This document shows, piece by piece, positions 1 through 10,774 of a stretch of DNA of 64,000 nt (position 1 is the stretch's first letter; every line of letters begins with the position of its first letter). The stretch covers positions 1 to 64,000 of the forward strand of contig NZ_CAJYVE010000034.1 in NCBI RefSeq assembly GCF_913777995.1. Direction: 5' to 3'. The notes under the pieces are model-generated. The model saw only the letters and a program-made list of their open reading frames with translations, was not told where the DNA came from and did no database searches. The position numbers were made by a program, and so were the translations under genes. Source of the stretch: an uncultured Pseudomonas sp. (GTDB lineage Bacteria; Pseudomonadota; Gammaproteobacteria; Pseudomonadales; Pseudomonadaceae).

Positions 1-11
1 CTTGATTCAGT

Positions 12-22
12 TGTTAAAGAGC
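12..22 (-). promoter_or_regulatory. boxA antitermination element of an rRNA leader
   Basis: On the minus strand the sequence reads GCTCTTTAACA, which matches the boxA core used by the NusB/NusE antitermination complex on rRNA transcripts. It lies downstream of three rRNA-type promoters on the same strand, so the 16S gene should begin shortly beyond the left edge of the window. No mature rRNA sequence is inside the window. Confidence 0.85.
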
Positions 23-57
23 GGTTGGTTGAGCCTTTCGCTTCAACCGAGGCGCGC

Positions 58-85
58 ATTCTACGCTAACCTCTTAATCTGTCAA
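58..85 (-). promoter_or_regulatory. rRNA operon promoter, proximal copy
   Basis: Minus strand: -35 TTGACA (80-85), 16-bp spacer, -10 TAGAAT (58-63), then a G/C-rich discriminator (GCGCGCC). An A/T-rich stretch just upstream (about 86-105) looks like an UP element. The short spacer and G/C-rich discriminator are typical of stringently controlled rRNA promoters, which are targets of ppGpp and DksA. Confidence 0.9.
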
Positions 86-176
86 GCGTTTATTTTCAGA
101 AGTTTCAATCTCGATTCAAACTTCGAAGCGCTTGCGTGCCGAGCGATCATTCGATCATCTCGTCAGCGGGAGGCGA

Positions 177-204
177 ATCTTACAGCATCCTAAGTTGCTG
201 TCAA
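177..204 (-). promoter_or_regulatory. rRNA operon promoter, middle copy
   Basis: Minus strand: -35 TTGACA (199-204), 16-bp spacer, -10 TAAGAT (177-182), followed by a C-rich discriminator (TCGCCTC). It has the same design as the promoters at 58-85 and 315-342 and points the same way. Confidence 0.8.
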
Positions 205-314
205 CTGCCTTTTTCACCGCCGGAATCCGAAGATTCGCACCACTTCTTTCGCTTCACCTTAACTCGTTGATTATCAAGGAGTTTTCGGTGCATTCCGCGT
301 TGGAAGTGGTGCGC

Positions 315-342
315 ATTATAAGGACATCTGAAAGGCCGTCAA
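315..342 (-). promoter_or_regulatory. rRNA operon promoter, distal copy
   Basis: Minus strand: -35 TTGACG (337-342), 16-bp spacer, -10 TATAAT (315-320), discriminator GCGCACC. The 24 bp upstream (343-366) are strongly A/T-rich and fit an UP element. This region abuts the end of msrQ. No protein gene is supported anywhere in 1-366. Confidence 0.85.
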
Positions 343-366
343 CTGTTAATTTCAACTTTTTTGAAT

Positions 367-969
367 TTACCGCTTCGCTGAACCAATACGAGGGATGCGG
401 CGCGCCACGGCCGGGATACGCAGCGCCAGAAGAAATACACCGATCGCACTATAGATAGCCCACTCTTCAAGATCGGCGCGAACGATCCAGAGCATGTGCA
501 ACAGGCCCAGAATCAGAATCCCGTAAACCAGCTGGTGCAGGCGCTTCCAGCGCCGACCCAGCCTACGCTGACTGTATCGATTGGAGGTCAGCGCCAGCGC
601 CAGCAGTCCGACCCAGGCCACGGCACCAACGATGATGTAGGGCCGCTTCACCAGCTCCACACCCAACTGCCTCCAATCCAGCCCCAGAATGAACAAGGCA
701 TAGAAACTCAGGTGCAGCACGGCATACGCGAAGCTCCACAAGCCCAGTTGCCGACGCACTGCCATCCAGCCAGACCAGCCGGTCAGCTTCGCCATAGGCG
801 TGATACTCAGGGTAATCAATAGAATGATCAGCGTACCCAGCCCGAGACGATCCACCAGCACCTTCCCCGGATCCGGCCCCAGGGCAAAAATCCACGCTTG
901 GTACACCCACCACACCGGAAAGGCCAGCGCCGCGAGAAACACTCCTACCCGCCAATAAGCATGTCGCAT
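367..969 (-). CDS. msrQ: Heme-binding membrane subunit MsrQ of the MsrPQ methionine sulfoxide reductase
   Basis: This 200-residue inner-membrane b-type cytochrome of the ferric-reductase-like family passes electrons from the quinone pool to periplasmic MsrP. About six hydrophobic helices are visible, and conserved histidines at about residues 86, 145 and 158 lie in helices where heme ligands are expected. The ATG start overlaps the msrP stop codon (TGATG), so the two genes are translationally coupled. Length is normal for the family. The gene is the last in its operon and runs toward the rRNA promoters. Confidence 0.93.
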   Translation of the reverse strand: MRHAYWRVGVFLAALAFPVWWVYQAWIFALGPDPGKVLVDRLGLGTLIILLITLSITPMAKLTGWSGWMAVRRQLGLWSFAYAVLHLSFYALFILGLDWRQLGVELVKRPYIIVGAVAWVGLLALALTSNRYSQRRLGRRWKRLHQLVYGILILGLLHMLWIVRADLEEWAIYSAIGVFLLALRIPAVARRIPRIGSAKR

Positions 970-1982
970 CAATAGTCCTTGCGCAGATCCATACCGCTAT
1001 AGAGAGAGGCCACTTCCTCTGCATAGCCATTGAACATCTCGGTCTGCCGCAGATTGGGGCTGAACAGCCCACTGGGCAAGCGCCGCTCCCGGGCCTGGCT
1101 CCAGCGTGGGTGATCCACCGTCGGATTGACGTTGGCGTAGAAACCGTACTCGTCCGACGCGATACTCTGCCAGGTAGTCTTCGGCTGCTCGCTGACCAGG
1201 CTGATACGCACGATGGACTTCACGCCCTTGAAGCCGTACTTCCAAGGGACGACCAGCCGCAGCGGAGCACCGTTCTGGTTGGGCAGCTCGCGGCCATACA
1301 TACCGACTGCCAGAATGGTCAGCGGGTGCATGGCTTCATCCAGGCGCAGCCCTTCTACATAAGGCCAGTCGATCAAGGCGAAACCGGAGCGCTGGCCCGG
1401 CATCGACTCCGGATCCTTGAGGGTTTCGAAGCGTATATAGCGCGCCTTCGAGGTGGGCTCGACCTGCTTGAGCAAGGCGGCCAGCGGAAAGCCGATCCAC
1501 GGAATGACCATGGACCAGGCCTCCACGCAGCGCAGCCGGTAGATACGTTCTTCGAGCTGATAAGGCTTGATGAAGTCTTCGAGCGCGTAGCGCCCGGGCT
1601 TGCCAACCTCACCATCGATCACCACGCTCCATGGCTCAGTCTTCAAGGAGCCGGCGTTTTGCGCTGGATCCCCTTTGCCGGTACCGAACTCATAGAAGTT
1701 GTTGTAATGGGTCGCGTCCTTGAAAGGCGTTATGGCCTCGCTGCCGGCCGTGACGGCCTGCCAGCGGGTGGCGCCAAGTTTGTCGGTGAACCATGCAGGC
1801 GGCTTGCCGGGCTCGACATCCGCGTAGCGGGACTGCTCGGTTGCATGAGCCCAGGACGGCATGGCGCTCACGGCCAGTCCGGCCAGCGAGCCACCCAGCA
1901 ATGTACGACGGGAAAGGTAAATGGATTCAGGCGTGACTTCCGACTCACGCGAGTCGGAAGCCGAGGGGCGCTTGATGAGCAT
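969..1982 (-). CDS. msrP: Molybdopterin-dependent methionine sulfoxide reductase MsrP
   Basis: Periplasmic catalytic subunit that repairs oxidised methionines in envelope proteins, 337 residues. A twin-arginine signal (SRRTLL, residues 24-29) precedes a hydrophobic stretch and an AHA cleavage region, so the folded enzyme is exported by Tat. The sulfite-oxidase-fold domain contains the molybdenum-ligand cysteine in YRLRCVEAW (about C152). It is followed with a one-base overlap by msrQ, the standard two-gene operon. The ATG start gives a full-length Tat signal. Confidence 0.95.
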   Translation of the reverse strand: MLIKRPSASDSRESEVTPESIYLSRRTLLGGSLAGLAVSAMPSWAHATEQSRYADVEPGKPPAWFTDKLGATRWQAVTAGSEAITPFKDATHYNNFYEFGTGKGDPAQNAGSLKTEPWSVVIDGEVGKPGRYALEDFIKPYQLEERIYRLRCVEAWSMVIPWIGFPLAALLKQVEPTSKARYIRFETLKDPESMPGQRSGFALIDWPYVEGLRLDEAMHPLTILAVGMYGRELPNQNGAPLRLVVPWKYGFKGVKSIVRISLVSEQPKTTWQSIASDEYGFYANVNPTVDHPRWSQARERRLPSGLFSPNLRQTEMFNGYAEEVASLYSGMDLRKDY

Positions 1983-2044
1983 GACAACTCCACAGGCTTG
2001 AGTGCTGACGCACCGTTAGACTGTGGAGTATGCCCAAAATCAAC

Positions 2045-2884
2045 TCAGTTGCGACGCTGCGAACGTAACAGATGCTGAACGGGACCTGACAAGGCGTAAG
2101 CCAGGAAAATCAGCAGCAGAATGCGTGGCGGGTCGCTGAAGACCACGGCGAAGATCAGCACCACGACAAGAATGGCAACAAAGGGCACACGACCTTTCAA
2201 GTCCAGGTCCTTGAAGCTGTTGTACTTGATATTGCTGACCATCAGCATGCCGGCGGCCGCCACCAGAAGCGCCACCAGGAACGACAGCTTCGAGCCTTGG
2301 ATACCGTAGTCGCTGAACGCCCAGACGGTACCGGCCACTACGCCGGCGGCCGCCGGGCTGGCCAGGCCGATGAAATAACGCTTGTCGGCCTTGCCCACCT
2401 GGGTATTGAAGCGCGCCAGGCGCAGCGCAGCGCCCGCAACATAGATGAAGGCGACCATCCAGCCGACTTTGCCCATGTCGCCCAGCGCCCAACCGAAGGC
2501 CAGCAAGGCAGGCGCGACACCGAAGGCGACCATATCGGACAGCGAGTCGTACTCTGCGCCGAAGGCGCTCTGGGTATTGGTCATGCGCGCCACGCGGCCA
2601 TCCAGGCCGTCGAGCACCATGGCAACGAAAATCGCGATGGCCGAGAAGGCGAAGTACTTGCTGGCGCTGGCGGCATCGCCGGCGCTCATGGCACTCATCG
2701 AACTGATGATGGAATAGAAGCCGGCGAACAGGTTCGCGGTGGTGAACAGGTTGGGCAGCAGGTAGATGCCGCGATGCCGGACCTTGCGCCCTTCGGCGTC
2801 ATGTCCTTCTTCAACGTGTTCATCGATCGGTAGCAGGCTTTCGGCGTCGGAACCCTGGCGGGGTTCTTCAGGACGTTCGCTCAT
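2045..2884 (-). CDS. pssA: CDP-diacylglycerol-serine O-phosphatidyltransferase
   Basis: Makes phosphatidylserine from CDP-diacylglycerol and L-serine, the first committed step to phosphatidylethanolamine, in the inner membrane. The 279-residue protein has the CDP-alcohol phosphotransferase signature DGxxARx8Gx3Dx3D at residues 95-117, with several membrane helices after it. The open frame extends further upstream, but the start at 2884 (MSERPEE) gives the usual hydrophilic N-terminus of this membrane-embedded form. It lies downstream of ilvC on the same strand, separated by a terminator. Confidence 0.92.
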   Translation of the reverse strand: MSERPEEPRQGSDAESLLPIDEHVEEGHDAEGRKVRHRGIYLLPNLFTTANLFAGFYSIISSMSAMSAGDAASASKYFAFSAIAIFVAMVLDGLDGRVARMTNTQSAFGAEYDSLSDMVAFGVAPALLAFGWALGDMGKVGWMVAFIYVAGAALRLARFNTQVGKADKRYFIGLASPAAAGVVAGTVWAFSDYGIQGSKLSFLVALLVAAAGMLMVSNIKYNSFKDLDLKGRVPFVAILVVVLIFAVVFSDPPRILLLIFLAYALSGPVQHLLRSQRRN

Positions 2885-3039
2885 GAAGATTACCTTGCAG
2901 CGGTTTGAAATGTTGACAGGCTGTCTGCCGGGCACGTTGCCGGCAAACGATGCAGCTTTATACCAGAACTCGCCGCGCTTGACGTTCCGGCACTTGTCGC
3001 AAAGCTGAACAGCGGAAAATATCCATACCCCTGAAACGA

Positions 3040-3066
3040 AAGAACGCGGCACCTGGCCGCGTTCTT
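3040..3066 (-). terminator. Intrinsic terminator after ilvC
   Basis: A perfect 10-bp stem (AAGAACGCGG paired with CCGCGTTCTT, 7-nt loop) followed on the minus strand by TCGTTT. It sits 17 bp after the ilvC stop and separates ilvIHC transcription from pssA. The U-tract is short, so efficiency is uncertain. Confidence 0.75.
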
Positions 3067-3082
3067 CGCAATCACCGCGAAC

Positions 3083-4638
<1,556 letters not shown>

Positions 4639-4640
4639 GA

Positions 4641-6365
4641 TTATGTCCGCTCCGTCTTGCTCAACCACATATCGCGCATCGAGCCGTCCTTGATCTGCAT
4701 CGGGTAGACGTGCTCGCTCACATCGACCTGGATGTCGACGAAGACCAGGCGATCCTTCATGGCGAAGACTTCTTCCAGCTTCGGCTTCAGGTCCTTGAGG
4801 TCGGTGATGCGCACACCAACGTGACCATAGGCTTCGACCAGCTTGACGAAGTCAGGCAGCGACTCCACGTAGGAGTGCGAGTGACGGCCGCCGTAGCTCA
4901 TGTCCTGCCACTGACGGACCATGCCGAGCACGCCGTTGTTGAGCAGGATGATCTTCACCGGCAGGTCGTACTGCAGGCAGGTGGACAGCTCCTGGATGTT
5001 CATCTGGATACTGCCTTCACCGGTCACGCACGCCACATCGGCATCTGGGAAGTTCAGCTTGATGCCCATGGCTGCCGGGAAACCGAAGCCCATGGTGCCC
5101 AGGCCACCGGAGTTGATCCAGCGGTTCGGCTTGTCAAAGCGGTAGTACTGCGCGGCGAACATCTGGTGCTGGCCGACGTCCGAGGTGATGTAGGCATCGC
5201 CCTTGGTCACTTCGTGCAGGGTCTCGATGACCTTCTGCGGCTTGATCACGCTGCCATCGCCACGGTCGTACGGGAACAGGTCGCCACTGGCGCGCCATTC
5301 GTCGATCTGCTTCCACCAGGCGGCGACCGCTTCCTTGTCGGGAGCCTGGCCGATTTCCTTGAAGGTCGCGACCATGTCGGTCAGCACGCTCTCCACCGGT
5401 CCCACGATCGGCACGTCGGCCTTGATGGTCTTGGAGATCGACGCCGGGTCGATGTCGATGTGGATGATCTTGGCGTTCGGGCAGAACTTGGCAGCGCCGT
5501 TGATGACCCGGTCATCGAAGCGCGCGCCCACCGCGAGGATCACGTCGGTGTGGTGCATGGCGACGTTGGCGGTGTAGCTGCCGTGCATGCCCAGCATGCC
5601 GATGAACTGGCGATCGGTACCCGGGTAGCCACCCAGGCCCATCAACGTGTTGGTCACCGGTGCGTTGAGCAGGCGAGCCAGCTCGGTCAGCGCAGCGGCA
5701 CCATTGCCCATGACCACGCCACCACCGGAGTAGATGACCGGACGCTTGGCAGCCAGCAGCATCTCCACGGCCTTGCGGATCTGGCCGGAGTGGCCGCGGA
5801 CCGCCGGGCTGTAGGAGCGCAGCTTGATCTTTTTCGGGTAGACGTATTCGAACTTCTCGGCCGGGTTGGTCATGTCCTTGGGCAGGTCGACCACCACCGG
5901 GCCGGGACGGCCGGATTGTGCGAGATAGAAGGCTTTCTTCAGGACTTCTGGAATCTCCGTCGGGTGCTTGATCATGAAGCTGTGCTTCACGATCGGACGG
6001 GAGATACCGATCATGTCGGTTTCCTGGAAGGCATCGGTACCGACCAGGGTGCTGGGCACCTGGCCAGAGATGACCACCATGGGGATCGAGTCCATGTAGG
6101 CAGTGGCGATACCGGTGATGGCGTTGGTTGCACCTGGGCCGGAAGTCACCAGCACCACGCCGGCCTTGCCGGTCGCACGGGCATAGCCATCGGCCATGTG
6201 GGTAGCGGCCTGCTCGTGGCGGACCAGGATATGACTGACCTCGGGTTCCTTGAACAGCGCATCGTATACGTGCAGGAGCGCGCCGCCCGGGTAGCCATAG
6301 ATGTGCTTAACGCCTTCGTCACGCAGGAAGCGGACGACCATTTCAGCGCCAGATAAAAGCTCCAC
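4641..6365 (-). CDS. ilvI: Acetolactate synthase large (catalytic) subunit
   Basis: Thiamine-diphosphate-, FAD- and Mg-dependent enzyme condensing pyruvate with pyruvate or 2-ketobutyrate, the first common step of valine, leucine and isoleucine synthesis. The 574 residues include the N-terminal TPP half (YGYPGG, GPGATN), a central FAD domain, and the C-terminal TPP/Mg motif [12 protein letters not shown] ending in LLNN. Two in-frame GTG codons are possible. The one at 6365 is preferred because AGAGG lies 8 nt upstream and it gives the family N-terminus [11 protein letters not shown]. Confidence 0.95.
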   Translation of the reverse strand: MELLSGAEMVVRFLRDEGVKHIYGYPGGALLHVYDALFKEPEVSHILVRHEQAATHMADGYARATGKAGVVLVTSGPGATNAITGIATAYMDSIPMVVISGQVPSTLVGTDAFQETDMIGISRPIVKHSFMIKHPTEIPEVLKKAFYLAQSGRPGPVVVDLPKDMTNPAEKFEYVYPKKIKLRSYSPAVRGHSGQIRKAVEMLLAAKRPVIYSGGGVVMGNGAAALTELARLLNAPVTNTLMGLGGYPGTDRQFIGMLGMHGSYTANVAMHHTDVILAVGARFDDRVINGAAKFCPNAKIIHIDIDPASISKTIKADVPIVGPVESVLTDMVATFKEIGQAPDKEAVAAWWKQIDEWRASGDLFPYDRGDGSVIKPQKVIETLHEVTKGDAYITSDVGQHQMFAAQYYRFDKPNRWINSGGLGTMGFGFPAAMGIKLNFPDADVACVTGEGSIQMNIQELSTCLQYDLPVKIILLNNGVLGMVRQWQDMSYGGRHSHSYVESLPDFVKLVEAYGHVGVRITDLKDLKPKLEEVFAMKDRLVFVDIQVDVSEHVYPMQIKDGSMRDMWLSKTERT

Positions 6366-6763
6366 GTTGTTCACCTCTAAAACGCCAGAATACCGTCCAT
6401 GGGCGGACGGGTCTTAATAGGTTTACTGCCTAGCAGAGCATGAGCGACGGTGGTCGCCGACTACGTCAGCACTGACTGAGCAAGTATTGGGATGTCCCTG
6501 AGTGTTGCGGAACGGTCCCACCCAGCGCGAGGTAACGCGTTGCGGGTGTTACAGGTCGACGCGGATGTGCGCCTCATGATCTACCGAGACGGTCTGCTTC
6601 TGGCAGTCCCCCTACAGCGAACTTTGAATTGTTGTGATTCGCCCCCTGCAAGTCAAGTCATCCGTAAGCTTTCTTCCATGATTCCCATGAAAACCGCCAG
6701 TCACGGACGTCATGCGGCCGATGTGATAGCGTGCGCCACTGACGAGCACTTCAAGGAAGCACG
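6366..6763. other. Divergent intergenic region between ilvI and the DUF4124 gene
   Basis: About 400 bp with no supported gene. On the ilvI side there is a small stem (CCGTCC/GGACGG, about 6395-6411) close to the start codon. A weak -35-like TTGACT with a poor -10 lies near 6620-6655 on the minus strand. I looked for a branched-chain-amino-acid leader peptide and found none: the only short frame lacks clustered Ile/Leu/Val codons. Confidence 0.4.
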
Positions 6764-7201
6764 ATGCGCGCAATGATCGTTTCAGCGGTGTTGTTATGGC
6801 TGGCCACGGGCGCCAGCGTACAGGCGGCGCAGATCTACAAATGGGTCGACGCCCAGGGCGTGACCCACTACGACGCGACACCACCGGCCGGCGCCCCCGC
6901 CGAGCAGGTCGACCTGCAGGCATCACCGCCACCCAGCAGCGGCAGCAGCGCGCCGCGCAATACGGAGCCCGACCCGGCAGCGCAGCAGCGCGCCATCGAC
7001 GCCAAGGTCAAGAAGCAGGCCGCCGTAGAAGAAAAGAAGCGCCAAGCCAACTGCGAAATCATCCGCACCAACCTGGCCAAGCTGAAGACCTACTCGCGCA
7101 TTCGCGAGCCGGTGGAAGACGGATACAAACGCCTGACCCAGGAAGAGCGTCAGGCGCGCATCGATGAAACCGAAAAGATGATTGCCGAGTACTGCAACTG
7201 A
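6764..7201 (+). CDS. DUF4124 domain protein, exported
   Basis: A 145-residue protein with a signal peptide (about residues 1-21, ending VQA) followed by the DUF4124 motif IYKWVDAQGVTHYDATPP. A proline/serine-rich linker and a charged Lys/Glu-rich C-terminal half with helical potential follow. Proteins of this type are predicted periplasmic or envelope-associated, and their function is unknown. AAGGA lies just upstream of the ATG. Its stop codon lies in a hairpin shared with the convergent yqcC-like gene. Confidence 0.8.
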   Translation: MRAMIVSAVLLWLATGASVQAAQIYKWVDAQGVTHYDATPPAGAPAEQVDLQASPPPSSGSSAPRNTEPDPAAQQRAIDAKVKKQAAVEEKKRQANCEIIRTNLAKLKTYSRIREPVEDGYKRLTQEERQARIDETEKMIAEYCN

Positions 7202-7222
7202 GGGAAACCGCGTTTCCCTCAG
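7198..7222. terminator. Bidirectional hairpin spanning both convergent stop codons
   Basis: A perfect 11-bp stem (CTGAGGGAAAC paired with GTTTCCCTCAG) with a 3-nt loop. One arm contains the TGA stop of the upstream plus-strand gene and the other contains the stop of the downstream minus-strand gene. There is no U-tract on either side, so it may block convergent transcripts or stabilise 3' ends rather than act as a classic terminator. Confidence 0.6.
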
Positions 7223-7548
7223 CCGGCCTTACCGATCAACTGGTCGAAACGGCTGAGCGACGCCAGCAGGTTGCGCACCTGCTCGGGACGCTCGACGTAG
7301 ACCATCTCTGCCATCTCGCGAATGCCGGACACACTGGGCAACGGCAGCGACTGCTCGACGATGGCCTTCATGCGCGGCAGGAAAATCCACTGCAGCCACT
7401 GCTCGAACGACAGGGTGTCGACGCAGAACGGCTGCTGGCTGGCCAGCGCCTGCGGTGCCGGTGCACTGCTTTCCCACCAGCCCAGCTCACGCAGGGCCTG
7501 TTCGATCGACAGCAACTGGTCAGCCAGTGCAGGAACTCGCTTGTCCAT
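7219..7548 (-). CDS. YqcC family protein
   Basis: A small soluble protein of 109 residues with the YqcC-family layout: an N-terminal helix (LADQLLSIEQALRELGWW) followed by the FCVDTLSFEQWLQWIFLPRM core. Members often sit beside truC-type genes in enterobacteria, and their biochemical role is unknown. The ATG overlaps the stop codon of the upstream lipoprotein gene by one base (TGATG), which implies coupling. A GTG one codon earlier is possible but less likely. Confidence 0.8.
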   Translation of the reverse strand: MDKRVPALADQLLSIEQALRELGWWESSAPAPQALASQQPFCVDTLSFEQWLQWIFLPRMKAIVEQSLPLPSVSGIREMAEMVYVERPEQVRNLLASLSRFDQLIGKAG

Positions 7549-8303
7549 CACAGGTTGACCTTGGCTTTCTGGCGCGCCAGCGCTGCACCCGCAGCATCAC
7601 CCTGTTTCTCACGTGACTGGGCGATCAGCTCCCACAGACTGGCCTGCAGGCTCGGGCGACCGTTGGCATAGGTCAGGGCGCGCCGCGACAACTGCTCGGC
7701 CTGGGCCGCATCACCCTGGGCCAGGCGCACCTGAGCCAGGCGGTACAGCACCTGAGGCTCGCGTGGGGCGACGCGCTGGGCGCGCTCCAGGCTCGAAGAG
7801 GCGCCATTGAGGTCGCCACCGCTTTGCTGTTGCTGAGCGGTGGTCAGCAGCGCCAGCACCGGGCCATCGAGCTGTTCGTCGGCGGACAAGCCACCGCTAT
7901 TGCTGCTGGACGGAATACCCGTCGGTGCGGAGGCAGGGTTATAGCCCCCTGCGGCAGGCGCGGAGGCCGGTGGCATCTGATAACTGCCCGAGGTGTCGAT
8001 GGGTGGCGAATCAACACTGATCGGCGCCTGGCCTGTCGGGGCCGAATAGGTCTGGATCGCGCCGCCACTGCCACCGGCCGGCACCATGACGGTCACGCCC
8101 GAGTCTTCGGGAATCGACTGCGCCTGCGGTTGCTGGGGCTGCGCGGCGCCTGGACGGTAGCCGGTGTTGCGCGAAGCATTGACCCGCTCGCTGTTGGACA
8201 CCTTGGAGCCCGAATCCACCACCGGGATCGAGCCTTGCGGAACACTGGCGCAACCACTGAGCACGGTCAGCGCTGTTACAGCCGGAATCCACCATTTATT
8301 CAC
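7548..8303 (-). CDS. Tetratricopeptide-repeat lipoprotein
   Basis: A 251-residue outer- or inner-membrane lipoprotein. The signal peptide ends in the lipobox LSGC with acylated Cys18. A long Pro/Gln/Ser/Gly-rich linker (about 30-130) leads to a helical TPR-like C-terminal domain (for example LYRLAQVRLAQGDAAQAEQLSRRALTYANGRPSLQASLWELIAQ). The gene begins 16 bp after mrcB and is transcribed with it. By position it may be a partner of PBP1b, like other TPR lipoproteins that aid cell-wall synthases, but that role is inferred. Confidence 0.8.
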   Translation of the reverse strand: MNKWWIPAVTALTVLSGCASVPQGSIPVVDSGSKVSNSERVNASRNTGYRPGAAQPQQPQAQSIPEDSGVTVMVPAGGSGGAIQTYSAPTGQAPISVDSPPIDTSGSYQMPPASAPAAGGYNPASAPTGIPSSSNSGGLSADEQLDGPVLALLTTAQQQQSGGDLNGASSSLERAQRVAPREPQVLYRLAQVRLAQGDAAQAEQLSRRALTYANGRPSLQASLWELIAQSREKQGDAAGAALARQKAKVNL

Positions 8304-8319
8304 GTCAAACCCTCTTCGC

Positions 8320-10644
8320 TTAATTCAACCATCCCTTGACCCAGTCCATCACGGACTCGGCCGGGGCGGGGCCGCTGCCGCAGCTGGGGCCTGGCACCGG
8401 TTCGCTGCCGCGAATATACGGCATCTGCACGGCATTCGGGCAACTCGCATCGGAGCCCTGCCCGGTGGCGGCATCCACCCAGGCCTGCACCACGTTGTCG
8501 GGCATGGCCATGTCCAGCGGCAAAGGATCGGCCTTGCGCATGAAGCTGGTCCAGACCTGCAGCGCGCCGGTGGCACCGGTGAACGGTGTCTTGCCGTTGT
8601 CGTCACGGCCCATCCACACCACCGCCAGAGTGTCCTGGCTGAAGCCGGCGAACCAGCTGTCACGCGAGTCGTTACTGGTACCGGTCTTGCCCGCCAGGTT
8701 CAGCGAGCTGGGCAGTACGTTGTAGACCGATTTGCCGGTGCCTTCGCGCATCACCCGCTGCATGGCGTTCTGCACCAGATAGATGGCGCCCGGATCGAAG
8801 CGCTGCTGAATCTGGAACGGATAGCGCTTGAGCGGCTCGCCCTCGGCGGTCAGCACGCTGCGGATACCGCGCATCGGCGTATTGAAGCCGCCGCTGGCGA
8901 TGGTCTGGTACATGGTGGCCACTTCCATCGGGCTGAGGCCACCGGCGCCCAGCAACATCGAAGGATAGACCGGCCACTCGCGGTTCACGCCCAACTTGTT
9001 GAGTGTCTTGAATACGGCCGGCACGCCGACTTCCAGGCCCAGCTTGGCCGTGGACAGGTTGTAGGAATGCGCCAGCCCCTGGTACAGGAAAATATTGCCA
9101 TGGGCCTTGCGATCGTAGTTCTGCGGTTTCCAGACCTGCCCATCGGCCCCTTTGACCTGGAACGGCTCGTCGGCCACCCAACTGGTGAGGGTGTACTTGT
9201 TGGGCTGCTCCAGAGCGGTCAGGTAGATCGCCGGCTTGACCAGCGAGCCGATCGGCCGTACTGCATCGATGGCGCGGTTGAACCCGGCGAAACCGGCCTG
9301 ACGGCTGCCCAGCAGGGCCTGCACCTCGCCGGTCTCGGGGTTGGTGACCACCATGGCCGCCTCGACCTCATCGGCCCCCTTGCGTCCGGTGAACTTCTTG
9401 AAGGTCTCGTCCATCGCCGCCTGGGACTTCATTTGCAGGATCGGATCGAAACTGGTGAAGATCCGCAGCCCCTCCTCGGTCAAGTCCTCGTCGCGGTAAT
9501 CCTCACGCAACTGGCGCTTGACCAGATCGAGGAACGCCGGGAACGAGCTGTCTGCCAGGCTGCCGGTGCGGGTCACGCCCAGCGGCATCTGCTTGGCAGC
9601 GGCCACCGCCTCGGCAGAAGCCACACCTTGCTGTTCCAGCAGGTCGAGCACCAGGTTGCGGCGCTCCAGCGCACGCTCCGGGTTACGTCGCGGGTTGTAA
9701 TAGGAAGGCCCCTTGACCATGCCGATCAGCAAGGCCACCTGATGCAGCTTCAACTCCGACAGCGGCTGACTGAAGAAATACTGGCTGGCCAGGCCGAAGC
9801 CGTGCACTGCACGCTGGCCATCCTGACCGACGAACACTTCGTTCAGGTAGGCCTCGAGGATTTCCTGCTTGCTGTAATGCAGCTCCAGCAGCACCGACAT
9901 CATCGCCTCGGTGAGCTTGCGCGACAGGCTGCGCTCGTTGGTCAGGTAGAAGTTCTTGACCAACTGCTGGGTCAGCGTACTGCCGCCCTGGCGCATATGC
10001 CCGGCCGTGGCGTTCACCCAGATGGCGCGGGCGATGGACTTGGGCGAAACACCGAAGTGGCTGTAGAAGTCGCGGTCCTCGACAGCCACCAGACCGTCGA
10101 GCAGGTAGGGCGGCGCCTGATCGAGCTTGATCAGGATGCGGTCTTCGAGATTCTTGGGGTACAGGCCGCCGATCAACAGCGGCTCCATGCGTGCCACGGC
10201 AAGCTTGTCACCCTTGGCCGAGGTCAGGTCGGCCACCGAATCTCCGGCAAAGCGCACCCGGATCTGCTGCGCCGGGTCGGTGCCTTCATAGAACTGGAAC
10301 CCACGAGTGTTGAGGTCCACGGTATTGCCGTTCACCGCAGCAGCCCCCGGTCCGTTGGCCACGCTTTCACGGCGATAGCCCAGGGCGTCGAGTTCGAGCA
10401 GGAAGTCATCACGGCTCAGTTTCTGGCCGACGAACAGTTCCAGCGGACGGGCATAGACCTTGGCAGGAATCGTCCAGCGCTTGCCGGAGAATTTCTCCTG
10501 CACCACGGCGTCGAGGTAGACCGCGAAGCCGGCGAGGATCACCAGGCCGACGATACCGAGTTTCAGCCCCCACCCCAGTATGGTCCGCAGACGGCTGGAA
10601 GGTGGGCGTTTCTTGGGAGTACGGGAAGAGCGGGATCGAGTCAT
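8320..10644 (-). CDS. mrcB: Penicillin-binding protein 1B (bifunctional transglycosylase/transpeptidase)
   Basis: Class A PBP that polymerises lipid II and cross-links peptidoglycan, 774 residues. Short basic cytoplasmic tail, one membrane helix at about 24-44, a UB2H-like segment, then the GT51 glycosyltransferase with catalytic EDRDFYSHFG near residue 188. The transpeptidase domain has SLVK (about 466), the SYN motif and KTGTS (about 652). All catalytic motifs are intact. A TPR lipoprotein and a YqcC protein follow. The ATG start gives the usual Lys/Arg-rich N-terminus. Confidence 0.95.
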   Translation of the reverse strand: MTRSRSSRTPKKRPPSSRLRTILGWGLKLGIVGLVILAGFAVYLDAVVQEKFSGKRWTIPAKVYARPLELFVGQKLSRDDFLLELDALGYRRESVANGPGAAAVNGNTVDLNTRGFQFYEGTDPAQQIRVRFAGDSVADLTSAKGDKLAVARMEPLLIGGLYPKNLEDRILIKLDQAPPYLLDGLVAVEDRDFYSHFGVSPKSIARAIWVNATAGHMRQGGSTLTQQLVKNFYLTNERSLSRKLTEAMMSVLLELHYSKQEILEAYLNEVFVGQDGQRAVHGFGLASQYFFSQPLSELKLHQVALLIGMVKGPSYYNPRRNPERALERRNLVLDLLEQQGVASAEAVAAAKQMPLGVTRTGSLADSSFPAFLDLVKRQLREDYRDEDLTEEGLRIFTSFDPILQMKSQAAMDETFKKFTGRKGADEVEAAMVVTNPETGEVQALLGSRQAGFAGFNRAIDAVRPIGSLVKPAIYLTALEQPNKYTLTSWVADEPFQVKGADGQVWKPQNYDRKAHGNIFLYQGLAHSYNLSTAKLGLEVGVPAVFKTLNKLGVNREWPVYPSMLLGAGGLSPMEVATMYQTIASGGFNTPMRGIRSVLTAEGEPLKRYPFQIQQRFDPGAIYLVQNAMQRVMREGTGKSVYNVLPSSLNLAGKTGTSNDSRDSWFAGFSQDTLAVVWMGRDDNGKTPFTGATGALQVWTSFMRKADPLPLDMAMPDNVVQAWVDAATGQGSDASCPNAVQMPYIRGSEPVPGPSCGSGPAPAESVMDWVKGWLN

Positions 10645-10774
10645 GGGCGCGGATTATACGCACTTTGAAAAGGATCGACAGACGCCCCGGACAGCGGTTT
10701 GCAGCACGGTTCGGAGTCGCCATAATGGCCGGCTTGAGGCATATATTTTCCACATCATCATTGAAGGACCGCCC

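Noticed and set aside
2-458. Two short plus-strand open frames in the rRNA promoter region
   Set aside because: They cross three rRNA promoters and the boxA, and one runs into the end of msrQ. No ribosome-binding site or recognisable protein.
6435-6600. Possible branched-chain amino-acid leader peptide upstream of ilvI
   Set aside because: The only short minus-strand frame lacks a cluster of Ile, Leu or Val codons, and no terminator/antiterminator pair with a U-tract was found.
8164-10668. Long open frame (over 800 codons) on the plus strand opposite mrcB
   Set aside because: It mirrors a clear PBP1b gene, has no recognisable domain, and is rich in His/Arg/Gln/Gly as expected from the antisense of a high-G+C gene.
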